Below are positions 14,176 through 14,215 of a stretch of 14,215 nucleotides of DNA, piece by piece. The stretch is from assembly GCA_964423615.1 (NCBI GenBank), contig CAYRFQ010000148.1:1-14215 (forward strand). Direction: 5' to 3'. A model generated the notes under the pieces. The model worked only from the letters and a program-made list of their open reading frames with translations, was not told where the DNA came from and searched no databases. Position 1 is the stretch's first letter. The number at the start of each line of letters is the position of its first letter. The position numbers and the translations under genes were made by a program. The stretch comes from CAYRFQ01 sp964423615 (GTDB lineage: Bacteria > Planctomycetota > Planctomycetia > Gemmatales > Gemmataceae).

Positions 14176-14215
14176 TCCGCCAGCCGATGCATTGAGCAAG
14201 GACGTCATCACGTTG

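Larger units (their letters stand above)
13652..14215. other. Gene-free region dense in inverted repeats
   Basis: No convincing gene is found in these 564 nt. It holds a run of inverted repeats: GGCCGAG/CTCGGCC with a CCGT loop (13779-13796), TTTCTCCT/AGGAGGAAA-type arms (13863-13885, one wobble), CTAAG-G-CTTAG (13887-13897), CGACT/AGTCG (13926-13939), the large stem at 13990-14059 and a 12-bp stem at 14135-14175. A structured RNA or a DNA processing site are both possible. Confidence 0.5.

Noticed and set aside
1..14215. CRISPR array
   Set aside because: No set of regularly spaced direct repeats of 20-40 nt was found; the only tandem repeat is the coding hexamer at 8416-8442.

Overview
The window looks like part of a genomic island in a planctomycete-type bacterium (Rhodopirellula/Pirellula-like). 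This is an inference. It rests on the style of the tyrosine integrase (NQLRH instead of HxLRH in box II, lysine/arginine-rich insert), the AlpA-type excisionase, the zinc-finger/Toprim/RecA-like primase-helicase, the moderate GC content and the patchy Shine-Dalgarno use. No rRNA or core housekeeping gene is present to fix the taxonomy.

Left part (1-3417, minus strand): a type I restriction-modification operon in the order hsdM, hsdS, hsdR. hsdM and hsdS overlap by GTGA, hsdR starts 21 nt after hsdS, and hsdR runs off the left edge. Next (3802-5709, minus strand) are two accessory genes. One is a 183-aa protein that resembles an integrase arm-binding plus core-binding region with no catalytic domain; its promoter has a 21-bp dyad filling the -35/-10 spacer. 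The other is a coiled-coil protein with an SH3-like segment.

Middle (5710-9456): a divergent regulatory region with a perfect TTGACA-N17-TATAAT promoter feeds a plus-strand protein of unknown function (6313-6876). Then comes a graveyard: a 5'-deleted IS5-type transposase, a sigma-70 region-4-like fragment, a frameshifted replication-protein-like fragment with a hexamer repeat, and about 790 nt with no convincing gene.

Right part (9457-14215): an excisionase-primase/helicase operon on the minus strand and a tyrosine integrase on the plus strand diverge around a 3' half of a tRNA-Asn gene, with several dyads and repeats nearby. This is the expected layout of an attachment-site/recombination module. 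Because only the 3' half of the tRNA is present between xis and int, the site looks like attP or a tandem-element junction rather than a simple left end. Beyond the integrase terminator the last 550 nt have no gene but hold a run of strong inverted repeats, the best candidate here for an undescribed structured RNA or DNA element.
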